Of a DNA stretch of 64,000 bases, positions 50,212 to 61,175 are shown one piece after another. This DNA is from Saksenaea vasiformis B4078 (Eukaryota; Mucoromycota; Mucoromycetes; Mucorales; Saksenaeaceae): contig JNDT01001912.1 of NCBI GenBank assembly GCA_000697055.1, forward strand, positions 1 to 64,000, read 5' to 3'. The notes beneath the pieces are model-generated. The model did no database searches. It worked only from the letters and a program-made list of their open reading frames with translations, and was not told the origin of the DNA. Within the stretch, counting starts at the first letter, position 1. The number at the start of each line of letters is the position of its first letter. The translations under genes and the position numbers were made by a program.

Positions 50212-50886
50212 ACTCCCCAATATGGGTTAGTACTTCTTGTAAAGATCTCTTTATCTGTACAAATAGGTTAACAAATGTTCGCCGCTGAAGATAAAAGCCC
50301 TTTTGAATAGTGATGGTCGACCATTGCTATGTCTAGTCATATATAAAAATATACTGCGAATGTTTGTAGCTGCCGTTACATCGCGGTTCCACCAGACTGC
50401 TCGACTTTCTGTCTTTGACAAAAGAGAACAGCGCGGATTTTGTCAGTTGATCGTAGATGCATGGCTTTTCTTGAACATTTTTCGTCATATACGACAATTA
50501 GCGAGTATGGGATGTGTTTCCCATGAAAGTTCGCTGTGATGTCGTTTCTGCCATTTTCTTCGTACTGTTTCGCTTCAGTTGAAATCAATGCAGTGAGTCC
50601 TGCACAGTGGAACTTGTGAGGCGCTTACAAGAGCGCAGACTCCTTGATAACTCTGCAGACCGTCATCGTCAGCGGAGGAGCGTTTAGACCTTGTCCAACG
50701 ATAAGAGTAAACATGCAGTAACGCAAATTGTGGGTAATTGGCGGCAATGGCTGCTGCTTTTGCAAATAGTGAACGATATATATGGGGCTAACGATATCAA
50801 CGGCAACCTAATCTTTACAAGTGTTAGATAAGGATGATTCGATGACGGATGGTCTCTTGAACCGTAAGTACACTTTCCTGTTGGGT
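50212..50886. other. intergenic region, nothing recognised
   Basis: Downstream of the FAD oxidase. Overlapping short frames on both strands at 50300-50590 are not recognisable. A GTAAGT near 50865 on the plus strand has no clear exon. Confidence 0.45.
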
Positions 50887-51168
50887 TTATATGCTCTGTA
50901 TAACTTGCTGAGAGTGTGTCAATTCATTACTTATTTTACAAGACGGGCACCTCAAGACTTCTCCAGCTGCGAATTTTTCTTGTCTTCTTTTATCTTCTGT
51001 AGCCTGCTTCACCTTAAATTTTGCGACGCGCTTGTCGTAAACTTTTTCATCTTCAAGTAAAGCCTTCGACTTCCTTTTCTTTTCTGTAGGACGTCCACGA
51101 GCATCCTTGCCTTCCCTTTTAATTTTTCTGAGTTCCATGTGAGCAAATGCACCTGCTTTACATACCAA
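50887..51168 (-). CDS. small basic coiled-coil-like protein, unknown
   Basis: A minus-strand frame reads MELRKIKREGKDARGRPTEK and then KALLEDEKVYDKRVAKFKVK with QATEDKRRQEKFAAGE. The composition is highly charged and helical, as in nucleolar or ribosome-associated proteins. Family not recognised. The only internal ATG is at 51138, preceded by an in-frame region without ATG (AGAFAH) that probably belongs to the same exon, so an upstream exon is likely in 51170-51320. After FAAGE, a GTGCCC could be a donor, so the last 20 residues shown by the open frame are uncertain. Confidence 0.5.
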   Translation of the reverse strand: MVCKAGAFAHMELRKIKREGKDARGRPTEKKRKSKALLEDEKVYDKRVAKFKVKQATEDKRRQEKFAAGEVLRCPSCKISNELTHSQQVIQSI

Positions 51169-51560
51169 TATACTTATGGCAACTGGTAGACGACGTTACC
51201 CAGAAAGTCTCTTGAAGATCATCATTTGAGTCAGGCTTTAAGGTTTTGCTTTTTGCGAGAACTCATGATATTGCATTGAAGCAAGTAAACGAAGAGGGAA
51301 AAGATCGACAAAAGATGTCATCTATAGGTCTCTTATGACCCGTCTTACAATTGTATTTGAAGTGGAACAGCAAAAAAAAATATGACGCATCAAGAGTAAT
51401 AAACGACCAACCCTTAGGGAAGGGATGATGATATGAATAACAAATGACTTAGAAGACTACGGTACAAAGCCAATTTAATTTGCACATTGAATTTATGCGG
51501 CCATAAAATCGCATTGATCGCAATCTCTTTAACTTTTGATAATGCGTATGAGGTCTGTTA

Positions 51561-52991
51561 TCATGAACTTTGAGCACCTATTGCAAATGCAACAGCGCCG
51601 CCAGCGTTCTCGGTCATGAATTCTTGTTGTTCTCGCTCGTGGTACTGACTATCTTCTGCAGAAGTAACAAACGAGTTGGGTGTGTTTGGACTGCGTGGAC
51701 TGTACATGCTGGTAACATCGTCATCCGACATGAATGCGCTCGGACTGGGGCTGGGCGGCAACGGGGTATTGATTGCGGATTGGTATACGCTGAACGACGG
51801 GGATATCTGGCCTGCACTTAACCCGTTAAATGCCATCGCCATGGACAGACGCGATGAGTGTGGAAGATTTTGTGTTTGTACTGTTAGAGGTGGAGAAGGA
51901 TGTGTTGGTAGAGGCGTGTTGTGTTGTGAATGATGGTGATGTTGGCGATGTGGGTGATGTCCATGATAAAAATTTTGCAATTGAGGATCAGTATCAGGCG
52001 AAGTTACGTAGATCGGCGGCGGTCGTTCTGGATCCGGCTTGAGATCGTAATTTTCAGGCGGTAATTGCACTAAAGTACGTCTTGTGACTTTTTCATATAG
52101 ACTATCCAAGTATACTTACACTGAGCTCCATGATGCTGTGTCAAGAAATCCATCATATCTTTCATCATTTGTTGCTGGATTCCTTGTCGTTTCCTTGTTT
52201 CTGCTAATTCACGTACGATTTCGGAGAAGTTTTCCTGGAGATGGGCCAGTTGTTGCATCATGTCTGTTTGCGCCACTTGAAGCATAGCCATATGCGAATT
52301 CACATCATTATCTCGTCGACCACCATCCGTTTCCATGGCCTTCCGCTTGATGTCATCCAGTAGGTCTGGCCTACCTCTCATAAATTTTGGATGTGAGAAT
52401 TCCCAAATCTGGTTTTCAGCCAGCGTACGATGCCCACGGGGTGATTTATTGACTTTATGAAACCCGTACCTCAAGCGAAAAAACAGTCAGACGGCAATAC
52501 GTACGACATTTAATAGCGCTTACATATTCAACTGGCGCACAAAGCTGCTGAAATTGTTGTGTTTAAAATGCTTTGGTAGTACATCTCTGGAGAACTCCAT
52601 AATATTGCAGACAACAAACGAAGTGCCTGTGTAATTCCAAGCAATCAGGTGCTGGTACTGCTTATCGACAACCATGCTGTCCAACAATGGATCCATTAAA
52701 AATGGGACCGAAATAAGATATAGGCCCTTACTTGTATAATTTGTGTACAAAGGTATTGTTGCTGCCAGACTTAGCCGATTGTACCGCCGGCGGCGGCTGT
52801 AGTGACATTTGTTGAGTAAGGTGGTTGTGAAGCTGTTCTCTAGGTGAGTCTCTAGGTGAGACATATGGAGAATTCAGAGGTGAAGCAAGAGGCGAGTTGA
52901 AAGGCGATCCTGACGAAACAGAACTGTCGTTGAATACAGAGTGTGAAGATACTGAAATGGAGGACAACGATGACGTTCTTCCATGGTCCAT
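51561..52991 (-). CDS. HSF-type transcription factor (Sfl1-like)
   Basis: Four exons (52991-52732, 52676-52524, 52469-52120, 52069-51561) give 423 aa. The HSF DNA-binding domain begins at NTFVHKLY (about residue 79), continues [13 protein letters not shown] and [20 protein letters not shown] (the recognition helix) and ends [14 protein letters not shown] near 180. The long match [20 protein letters not shown] is of the Sfl1 or flocculation-suppressor type, not Hsf1. A helical region at about 205-255 ([20 protein letters not shown]) is a candidate trimerisation segment. The N-terminus is Ser/Pro-rich, and the C-terminal part holds a His-rich run and many SP/TP sites. The last splice was set by a GTAAGT donor and acceptor ACTTTAG. 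Confidence 0.93.
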
Positions 52992-55447
52992 TGCGGAGCG
53001 GTAACTGAGAGTGGCGATATACAAGGGAAATAGTTAGTAAAAATAGTCAAGGGGAAAGGTGGCAGGTTTTTAATAAAGGGAATAGAACGAAGAGTGAAAG
53101 AAGAGAAAGGAGAGCAGGATGAAACGAACCGGGACCCGTTCAAACATGGACAAGATGGGTCACGTGTCGTACTGGAGGACTCGACACTTTTGCTACGAGA
53201 GCTTGTTCTTTTTATCTCAAAGTAACCAAAGACCCAGTTTTTGTCTCTATTTTTGGAAATTCTCATACCACCTGGGGTTACCGCGCTGGCTAGGATCATT
53301 TGGATGAGGGACGTAATCTCAACGATACAAAAAGTTAGCCGCTGCAGGGCGTCTTATTCTTTAAACATGTGTTTCTGCTATGCGTTTTCGAACAGCTTAA
53401 TTTAATGTGAATCAGGAACTAAAGTCACATATTTCAGTACTTTATACTATGATAGTGTTATCTTTGTGTCTTCTTCTTTTTATGAATCATATGAGCTTAT
53501 AATCATCATTAGCGAAACTTTATTATAAATACAAGTGGTTGAGATACTATGTATGTTAGAAAGTCAAGTTATGATAGTGAGTCGCTATGATAACTATTAT
53601 TGCTATCAAGGATCAAAAGGATTGGTGAATATTTCACTTCATTCTTGGAGGAAAAAAAAAAAAAAAAGAATTCAACGGTGCAATCTTCAGCATCAACAGG
53701 GACACACGATGCATCGCATCTCTCTATCCCGCCAATAGAGACAGTAATGCCATAAATGGTATCTTGTGTAACCAGATCGACGTACAACCACCAGATCACT
53801 CAATTGCAGTTGATGCATTTGTTTGTTTGCTGCATGGTATAAAAAATTATCGTACATTAGATCATTAAATCTTTAGATGGTAACAGAACACATTATCGTG
53901 AGATGGGTTATTCTTAAGTTTGATTATTTCTAGCTATGCCCTGTGAGCCTCTCTAATATCTTTTCAATAGTGGTGGAGGATGCTGCTGAAATTATTGTTT
54001 TAAGGGAAGGAAAATAAAATTTTACCATTTTGCTCGATAGACATATGATTATCACTTCTGGTAGTGAAATTAGCAGATGTATCTGCACCATTATTCAGGG
54101 CATCATGCTGCTTGCTGTTGAAAGGGTAAAACGTGGATGCACTTCTACTCTACAATTACTCGATTGCATAGCCTAGAAGTAATATATCTGACAATATATC
54201 TAACAAGCTATTTTTATCTGTATACGAGTTTCTCAAAGAAATATCCAGATAGTTTTAAGGAAAACTCCTCGTAATGGCGTATTTGGCCAAGGCAAAGGAC
54301 AAGATATGCCAATAATTCATCACCCTCATCAACATCATCATATCCTCTATCACCATAAAAACAATATCACCGATCATAAGTCTATTCTTACGCTAAACGG
54401 TAAATGGATTAATTTATTGTGCGACCTGTAAACGCTTTATCGTCTTTAATTTCAAGCTAGAGGGCACGAAAATGTACTATACACTTAACGTTCCATCCTT
54501 TGGGGAATATCATATGCAACTATTATTATCACGAGATACAACGCCCTTAATTATATTAAGTATTCCGGCTGGAGTTTTGTACAATTTCCGTAGTGATATT
54601 AAATTAAGATTAAGGGTATCAGATAAAGTATGCATTGAACAATAGATATCCGTGGAGCAAAAAAGTTATATACAGGGCAAAGGCTTCTTTAAAAATGACG
54701 AAGAGAGGATGTTAGATAGCTAGTAACAAACTAATTGTACCTTTCCTCAAAAGTAATGAACCAAAGTACCACGCAAGGTTAGCACACCTAGGATCACAAA
54801 AGGACAGGAAATACACAAAGACAATGGATGCAGCAAAACTACAACCCTTAACGGGACTTTACCAACGCATATCTTCGTTCTTCTTCATATTGAAATCAAA
54901 ACATTAAAGTGTATGTCATTCCAACAACCACAGAGGCATACACTATATCTCCTGTATGAAGAAAAAAAATCATTTATTATTATGAATATATCGGTTGCAT
55001 TCATCCCAAACGATCCTGTTCAACCTGTTAGTTAGCGTGACAATTAGTGATGAATTTGATATGTTGCTTTCATATAATCTATGTTGAGATACTGGTATCT
55101 ATGTATGCTTGTAATTAGCTAGCATTATAATTGCATTTTCTCTAGGTTGTCATAGCAAACACTTAGACGACCACCTTGCTGATCAAAAAGTATACCGTCG
55201 AATTGCTTTGTACACCACACGGTTTCATGTGATTCTATGTTTTGAATTTTATTTGATCTATCACTGTTAAAAAACTTTGATCCAGAGATATTTACCTTAA
55301 TCCGACAGATTGATTTTAAAACGTTCGTAGAGCGAAGGAATACTCGCAGTCCATCAGGCCCTCTTGATTGATTTAAAGTCCGACACTTCTCATACACACA
55401 CAGAAAGAGCGCCACAACCGGCGTTTCTTCTTTCGCTTTCCTCTGTG
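52992..55447. other. long AT-rich intergenic region
   Basis: Over 2 kb without a supported gene. A run of about 17 As occurs at 53652-53668. A minus open frame at 55125-55496 overlaps the GET3 start in antisense; its part at 55125-55400 reads VWCTKQFDGILFDQQGGRLS and looks mildly protein-like, but it has no start outside the GET3 exon. A region at 53990-55100 is especially AT-rich. I see no tRNA or element. Confidence 0.5.
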
Positions 55448-56825
55448 ATGACCATGTCTGACATGTCCGACGACGATTTTCAGCCTCTTGAGCCAACGCT
55501 TAAGAACGTTTTAGACCAAAAGTCTCTGCATTGGATTTTTGTGGGTGGTAAAGGCGGCGTCGGTAAGTGGTTTGGGCGGTGCCCATGGAGGCCAGGATTC
55601 AAATCAGTCCGGATGTAGGCAAAACAACCACTTCTTGCTCCTTGGCTGTTCAATTATCCAAGGTCCGTGAATCGGTCTTGTTAATCTCGACCGATCCTGC
55701 CCACAATTTGTCTGACGCGTTTGGGCAAAAATTCTCCAAAGAAGCTACACTTGTCAACGGCTTTTCTAACCTGTATGCAATGGTATGTCTGTGAAATAGC
55801 AGTAAAGCTAGGCATCCCTATCTTACAAAATTGGCAGGAAATTGATCCAACCTCAAGTATCCAAGAGATGATTGAACAATGCAAGTGAAGAAAAAAAAAG
55901 CTGTCAGTAACAAAGGTTATACTGATATATCAACTTTACAGCTGATCAGGGCAACGCAATGGGTAGCATGGTTCAGGATTTGGCTTACGCAATTCCTGGT
56001 GTCGACGAAGCTATGGGTTTTGCTGAAGTTATGAAGTATGTGTGGAAGAGCCAAACCAGATTACCTGTGTTTAACATTTTCTTGGCAGACAAGTCAAGAC
56101 CATGTCTTACTCGGTTGTCGTCTTTGACACTGCACCTACTGGTCATACTTTGCGCTTCTTGTCCTTCCCTACTGTACTTGAGAAGGCTTTGGCAAAGATT
56201 AGCGGTCTGAGTGGACGATTCGGTCCCATGTTCCAACAGGTACGGCTGCTGGAGACATCTGCATCAGTGCTTATCGTGGATTTCTAGGTATCAGGAATGA
56301 TGGGTTTGAACGCAAATCAAGAGGACATGTTCTCGAAACTGGAAGAAATGCGATCTGTGATTACTGAAGTGAATAACCAATTTAAGGATCCCGTAAGTTC
56401 AATAACCTTAACTTTTCTTTTTACCTGACCTATGCAATTATGCTGGCTAGAACACAACGACTTTCATTTGCGTGTGTATCTCTGAATTTTTGTCTCTATA
56501 CGAGACAGAGCGTATGATTCAAGAGCTGACATCGTACCAAATTGATACACACAATATCGTTGTTAACCAGCTCCTGTTTCCCAAGGATGGTATGTATCAG
56601 AAAAGAAAACTACACAATGGTTTCTAACAGAAAGGATCAGGATCCAACTGCGAGCATTGTAATGTCAGACATAAGATGCAGCAAAAGTACCTCGATCAAA
56701 TCTACGATCTATACGAGGATTTCCATATCGTGCGGATGCCTTTGCTCACCAAGGAAGTTAGAGGAACGGAAGATATCAAAGAATTTAGTAAAATGCTGGT
56801 CGAACCATTCCAGCCCCAGCAATGA
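55448..56825 (+). CDS. GET3: ATPase GET3 (TRC40/ArsA family)
   Basis: Cytosolic ATPase that delivers tail-anchored proteins to the ER. Eight exons (55448-55562, 55619-55782, 55838-55880, 55942-56035, 56089-56239, 56288-56392, 56451-56589, 56641-56825) give 331 aa. The deviant P-loop [12 protein letters not shown] is split by the first intron. [12 protein letters not shown] (switch I and A-loop), [15 protein letters not shown], and the zinc-binding CEHC of the dimer interface are intact. The third intron (55881-55941) begins GCAAGTGAAG; the nearby GT would place a stop in frame, so a GC-AG intron is inferred. Two ATGs three codons apart (MTM) open the frame. Confidence 0.95.
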
Positions 56826-57405
56826 TTTGCTTAATACATTCATTGGAAGTACTGTAAAGCTACAATATACTGCATTTCCCTTAGCAGCATGTATTTGTTA
56901 TGTTTTGATGGATATCTGAATGATAGTGTATCATGTCAACATGTCATCTGTATTAAGGTACACTACGTGTAGCACTCAACGTTTGAAATGTGCAACTGTC
57001 CCTGGTAACATAATACAACCATGGGCATGCTACACATTAAACCTTATACAAACACTTGCTTCGCTGATACGGACAAGATATCATGAGACGCGCTTGGCTT
57101 ATGTTCAAAATCAAATACTCCTTTTCCGAACGCGTTATGAGTCATGGCTTCCACTTTCTTCGGGCGAATGCGGGGAATATAAGAGAGTGTGGTCCAAGTT
57201 AGTTATGAATTCAGGCAGTCGGCTCGTTGTCGTTTCAGACGGACACTTCCGCTCCGTAAACGGTGGCACAACCAGTGGCACTCTCTCAAGGTATGACTCA
57301 AAGCTCAAAACACGTCATTGAAGCCTCCAGCGGAGTGCGAACGATAAATACCACGATTCTTTATAACACGCAACAGCTCACGTCCCCAAGCGGCATAAAC
57401 CATCC
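56826..57405. other. GET3-SLP2 intergenic region
   Basis: A plus-strand ATG frame of 133 codons at 56920-57321 is open, but its composition is not protein-like in a way I trust and it resembles nothing. It may cover the SLP2 promoter. No RNA gene was seen. Confidence 0.4.
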
Positions 57406-59017
57406 ATGAATCCATTACTAAGATCCCGTCAACTCGGTCTTTTGCAGAAATCCATCCAACGCCCTCTTATTGGTGGCGTTGTTGCCCGAAACGCATTGAA
57501 GGTCTGCCTTGCAGCCGATGAGCAATCACGTACCTAACGCGCATCTTATTATTAGCCCGCCTCTGCTGTGCTATATCGAAGCATAGCACGTTATGGCGGA
57601 TACGGCTACGGGAGCGATTATGACTCGTACGGCTCTACACCAGCAAGTGCAGCAGGCGGTTGGGGCATGGGCTCCGAGCGCAAATCACTGCCGCGTAACA
57701 CCGTAAGGCGAATACTGCGAGCGCTAAGCACTTGCTTACATCAAAAGTAGATCGTCAAATTTGTACCTCAACAAGAAGCTTGGATTGTTGAACGTATGGG
57801 AAAGTTCCATAGAATGCTAGAACCCGGTTTAAATATCCTTGTACCGGTCATCGATCGCATTAAATACGTGAAAAGTTTGAAGGAAACTGCCATTGAAGTT
57901 CCAAGCCAGAGTGCAATCACGCAAGGTAAATAGCTAATTTAGGGAGGAGATGTGGTATATTAAAACTTCCTGTGTTTGATAGATAACGTAACCCTGGAAT
58001 TGGACGGTGTTCTTTATTTCAGAATTATTGATCCTTTCAAGGTAATGCCGTCCGTGTGTGCGACAGAATGTCATGCTTACGATGGCTATTACTAGGCTTC
58101 TTATGGCGTGGAAGATGCAGAATTTGCAATTACGCAACTTGCACAGACAACGATGCGCTCAGAGATTGGTCAAATGACCCTAGATCGCACTCTGGCAGAA
58201 CGTACATACTTAAACGCGAATATCGTGGACGCTATCAATTCAGCCGCTGAAGACTGGGGTATCCGCTGTCTGCGTTATGAAATCCGTAGGTGGTTTGGCA
58301 AACGAACAACGTAATAGTTAATAATAATAATAACCTGATGTTTCTCAGGTGACATCCACCCTCCTTCTAAGGTTGTTGAATCTATGCATCAGCAGGTCTC
58401 TGCTGAGCGAACGAAGAGAGCACAAATCCTTGAATCAGAAGGTTCTTACTTGATATAGATGTATAGATCCACGCTTACTTATAGCTATCAGGTGCGAGAC
58501 AGGCTGCTATCAATGTTGCAGAAGGTAAAAAGCAAGCGACTATTCTGGCTTCAGAAGCCGAGAAAGCAGAAAAGATCAACATGGCTGCTGGTGAGGCCGA
58601 AGCTATTCTTCTACGTGCACAGGCTTCCGCCAGGGGTATCGAGCTGGTTGCCGGTGCAATCGGTATGAATCATGGTAACGATGCTGTGTCCATGACTGTC
58701 GCAGAGAAGTACGTGGACGCGTTCGGTAAGATGGCGAAGGAAGGAACGACAATGATCGTCCCAGCCGCTGCACATGACGCCGCCTCCATGGTTGCTCAGG
58801 TATCATTGACTTGGCAGGTCGCTCGAACAAGATACTTATACTTGGTTAGGCTTTGTCTGTCTATAATACCATCAACAAAAAAAATGGTGGACGAGCTCCA
58901 ACCAAACCAGACGATTCTCCACATAACATCAAAGAAGAAATGACCAAGGAGCTGGTAGATGCCGCTGAACGCGAATCTTCGTTCCAAGAACCAACCGACA
59001 CACAGCCACAGCAGTAG
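57406..59017 (+). CDS. SLP2: mitochondrial stomatin-like protein 2
   Basis: An SPFH-domain scaffold of the inner mitochondrial membrane that binds cardiolipin and proteases. Eight exons (57406-57501, 57556-57702, 57751-57925, 57983-58041, 58096-58285, 58349-58441, 58492-58799, 58850-59017) give 411 aa. The N-terminus ([20 protein letters not shown]) is basic and amphipathic, fitting a presequence. Next is a Gly/Tyr/Ser-rich linker and then [47 protein letters not shown] and [14 protein letters not shown]. This is the SLP2 signature, distinct from prohibitin. The C-terminal exon is polar, ending QPQQ. A TAATAATAA run lies in intron 5. Confidence 0.94.
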
Positions 59018-59885
59018 AGGTTGAGCAACTTAACGCTTGCGACAACCTATCAACGGCTAGGCTGAACCTGTACTCTGGCACGGTGTGTTACTTGTCAGGG
59101 ACTGATAAATAGATTAAGGATAACTTGCTTAATTCTTCAAATGAATCTGCTAGTGTCAAGTGAAATAGTGTGTCTCTGCTGCATCGATCGCATTGTTTAA
59201 TGTTTGCATGACTTGCGTATCGACTAAATTAGTTCGTTATCTTTTTCCCGTCAGCGGCTGTTTGATTTAGAGAGCATTCGAAAGATACGCTACGACCACA
59301 CTCCTTCCCCCTTCACCCGCTGCACAGGAAAGTAGGCATGACCTACTGAGAGTCTGCGATGGATTCTGACCACGAACCACGCCCTCCCCACTTCCATAGT
59401 GAACCGTCTTCTCGCACTTGTTTACTGCAGAAACCCGGTGGCTGCAGTGCCACCTATTGAATCTCTGCGCCGCTTCAGGGACCAGCCATCACGGTTTTAC
59501 GAGGAGATATATATCAACCACTATAAAATAAGCTTTTACTCGCCCATTTCTTTGTCCGTGATTGATATGTGCACATCCCAATTTGGTACATTTACCATAC
59601 CATTTTTTTTCTTGACTTTTCTCGCTGTTTTCTATTAGAAAAAAATTATACTTCTTATAGCTTATTCCCTATTGATAATAATCAGGTTTTTTTTTTTTTT
59701 TCATTTTGATTATTCTACGTTAGACGCTGGGAAGCGAAAAGCTGTGGTGCTGACGTCAGTTTAGTACACAACTGTTGCGGCCGCAAGCAAGCCCTGCGAA
59801 ACCCAAGCCACAAGCCGTTAGGTACGTTTTTATTTTTTTAGTCGTTTCGGGGTCTTTTGTTGCAGGGAACGTTTCCAATTCAGCA
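59018..59885. other. intergenic region, nothing recognised
   Basis: Contains T-rich runs near 59600 and 59685-59700, within 200-300 nt of the uS7m start. No gene seen; a plus-strand 79-codon frame at 59399 is not convincing. Confidence 0.5.
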
Positions 59886-60449
59886 ATGGCAAGTTTTGTA
59901 TGGCAATCGGCACGACAGGCTGGTGCAGCCTTGTTCAGAAATGCGACGTATATTACACGCCCCATGAGTACAGAAGCAACTGTCGCTGCACCAACGCCCA
60001 ACGTCACCGTTGTTCCTAACGATGCACTTGTCAGCCAACTTGTCAATACCATTATGCGTGACGGAAAGAAGGCACGTGCTCAGCGTCTTGTGTCTGATAG
60101 TATGAAGCAGTTAGAAAAGAAGGCTGCAGCAGAACCCTATGCCATTCTGAACGAAGCCATCGAGACAGCCTCTCCGTTGCTTAAATTGACATCAACAAAG
60201 AAAGGTTCGAAAGTAGTCCATGTACCTACGCCCTTACGAGAACGTCAACGCCGTCGCCGAGCGATCGTGTGGATTCTTGATGCTGCGAAAAAACGAAACG
60301 AAAAGACGTTTGAAGAAAGATTTGCAGCTGAAGTGTACGATATTTCCCAGGGTACCAGCTCCGTGCTGCAGAAGAAGCTACAGCTCCATAAGCAAGCATT
60401 AGCAAACCGTGCAAATGCCCAAGTCCCCTACAACACTCAATCGCGATAA
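59886..60449 (+). CDS. RSM7: mitochondrial small ribosomal subunit protein uS7
   Basis: A single-exon frame of 187 aa. The first 30 residues (MASFVWQSARQAGAALFRNA) are basic and amphipathic, a likely presequence. The S7 domain follows: LVNTIMRDGKKARAQRLVSD, ILNEAIETASPLLKL, then VPTPLRERQRRRRAIVWILD and EVYDISQGTSSVLQKK. The open frame extends upstream without ATG, so the start was taken at the first ATG with a presequence. Lack of introns sets it apart from its neighbours. Confidence 0.94.
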   Translation: MASFVWQSARQAGAALFRNATYITRPMSTEATVAAPTPNVTVVPNDALVSQLVNTIMRDGKKARAQRLVSDSMKQLEKKAAAEPYAILNEAIETASPLLKLTSTKKGSKVVHVPTPLRERQRRRRAIVWILDAAKKRNEKTFEERFAAEVYDISQGTSSVLQKKLQLHKQALANRANAQVPYNTQSR

Positions 60450-61038
60450 AAAAAAATAATGTACTTTTAGTCCAATAAACCCATCTGCTCTAGACTTCAT
60501 GTATAACTTGATCATGCGTAGACTAGGTTGTCCTTTTGTTTGTACAAATGATAAAACGGAAACTAGTCCTATACATACATGAATGTATCTACTTTTTTTT
60601 TATTATTGCATTGATTCGGGGACCTGCTGATAGAATGACCCGAGGCACTTCCCTCCATCGAGTTTAAAAAAAAGAAAAGAAGGACCTCCTGGAAACTTGG
60701 CTACAACAACAATGAGATCTTGAAGGAAGGGGCATTTGTTTTGTTTTGGGGTTCCTGTTGATACAGTCATTCGTTTGAGTTAATCTTGCCGTAATAGTTG
60801 TTGAATCATTCATTCATCCATCTTCCACTATGCTAGGACTGGGAAACGGTTTATCACATGAACGGTGGGAAACTCTGCTAGCTCAGAAACTTCTGAATGT
60901 CCTTCTGACACCGGTGTGCATAACATTATGGCAAATCATTATAAGCGAAACATATATAAGCAAGTTGATGTTGGATTCAGGATCTGTACTTTTTCTCACA
61001 CCTCTACGTGTCTTCTTTTCTTTTTTCTTTAACCAATC
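60450..61038. other. upstream region of metallothionein 1
   Basis: Between uS7m and the first metallothionein. Apart from the TATA-like element I see no gene. Poly-T near 60593 and poly-A near 60666 are notable. Confidence 0.5.
60953..60960 (+). promoter_or_regulatory. TATA-like element, metallothionein 1
   Basis: TATATAAG lies about 80 bp before the ATG at 61039, a plausible core promoter position. No copper-regulator site was identified with confidence. Confidence 0.4.
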
Positions 61039-61175
61039 ATGCCATCCCCCTGCGGAGGAAAATGCTGCTCGTAAGTGTGTTCGTGCTGAACTGATGCAGA
61101 CACTAACTTACTGTCTCCCCAAGTAACTGTGGTACCGACTGCGACTGCTCCTGTTCCTGTTGTGCCAAGAAATGA
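61039..61175 (+). CDS. metallothionein 1 (27 aa, spliced)
   Basis: Two exons, 61039-61070 and 61124-61175, joined by GTAAGT...CCCAAG give a 27-residue protein. It starts MPSPCGGKCC and ends CDCSCSCCAKK, with nine cysteines, one third of the residues, mostly as CxC and CC. Gly, Ser, Asp and Lys fill the rest and there are no aromatic residues. This is the fungal (Neurospora-type) metallothionein pattern; these proteins bind Cu(I) or zinc and buffer metal. The intron lies after residue 10. The gene is far too short for usual gene callers. A related gene lies 2.1 kb downstream with the intron at the equivalent place and phase. Confidence 0.88.

Noticed and set aside
50303..50588. Overlapping open frames on both strands downstream of the FAD oxidase
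   Set aside because: Mutually overlapping, short, and without recognisable sequence.
55125..55496. Minus-strand frame of 123 codons across the GET3 start
   Set aside because: Its only ATG is antisense inside GET3 exon 1 and no upstream exon is seen; the part beyond GET3 looks mildly protein-like but was not called.
56920..57321. ATG frame of 133 codons between GET3 and SLP2
   Set aside because: No recognisable domain and no support from splice sites or context; kept only as a note in the intergenic entry.
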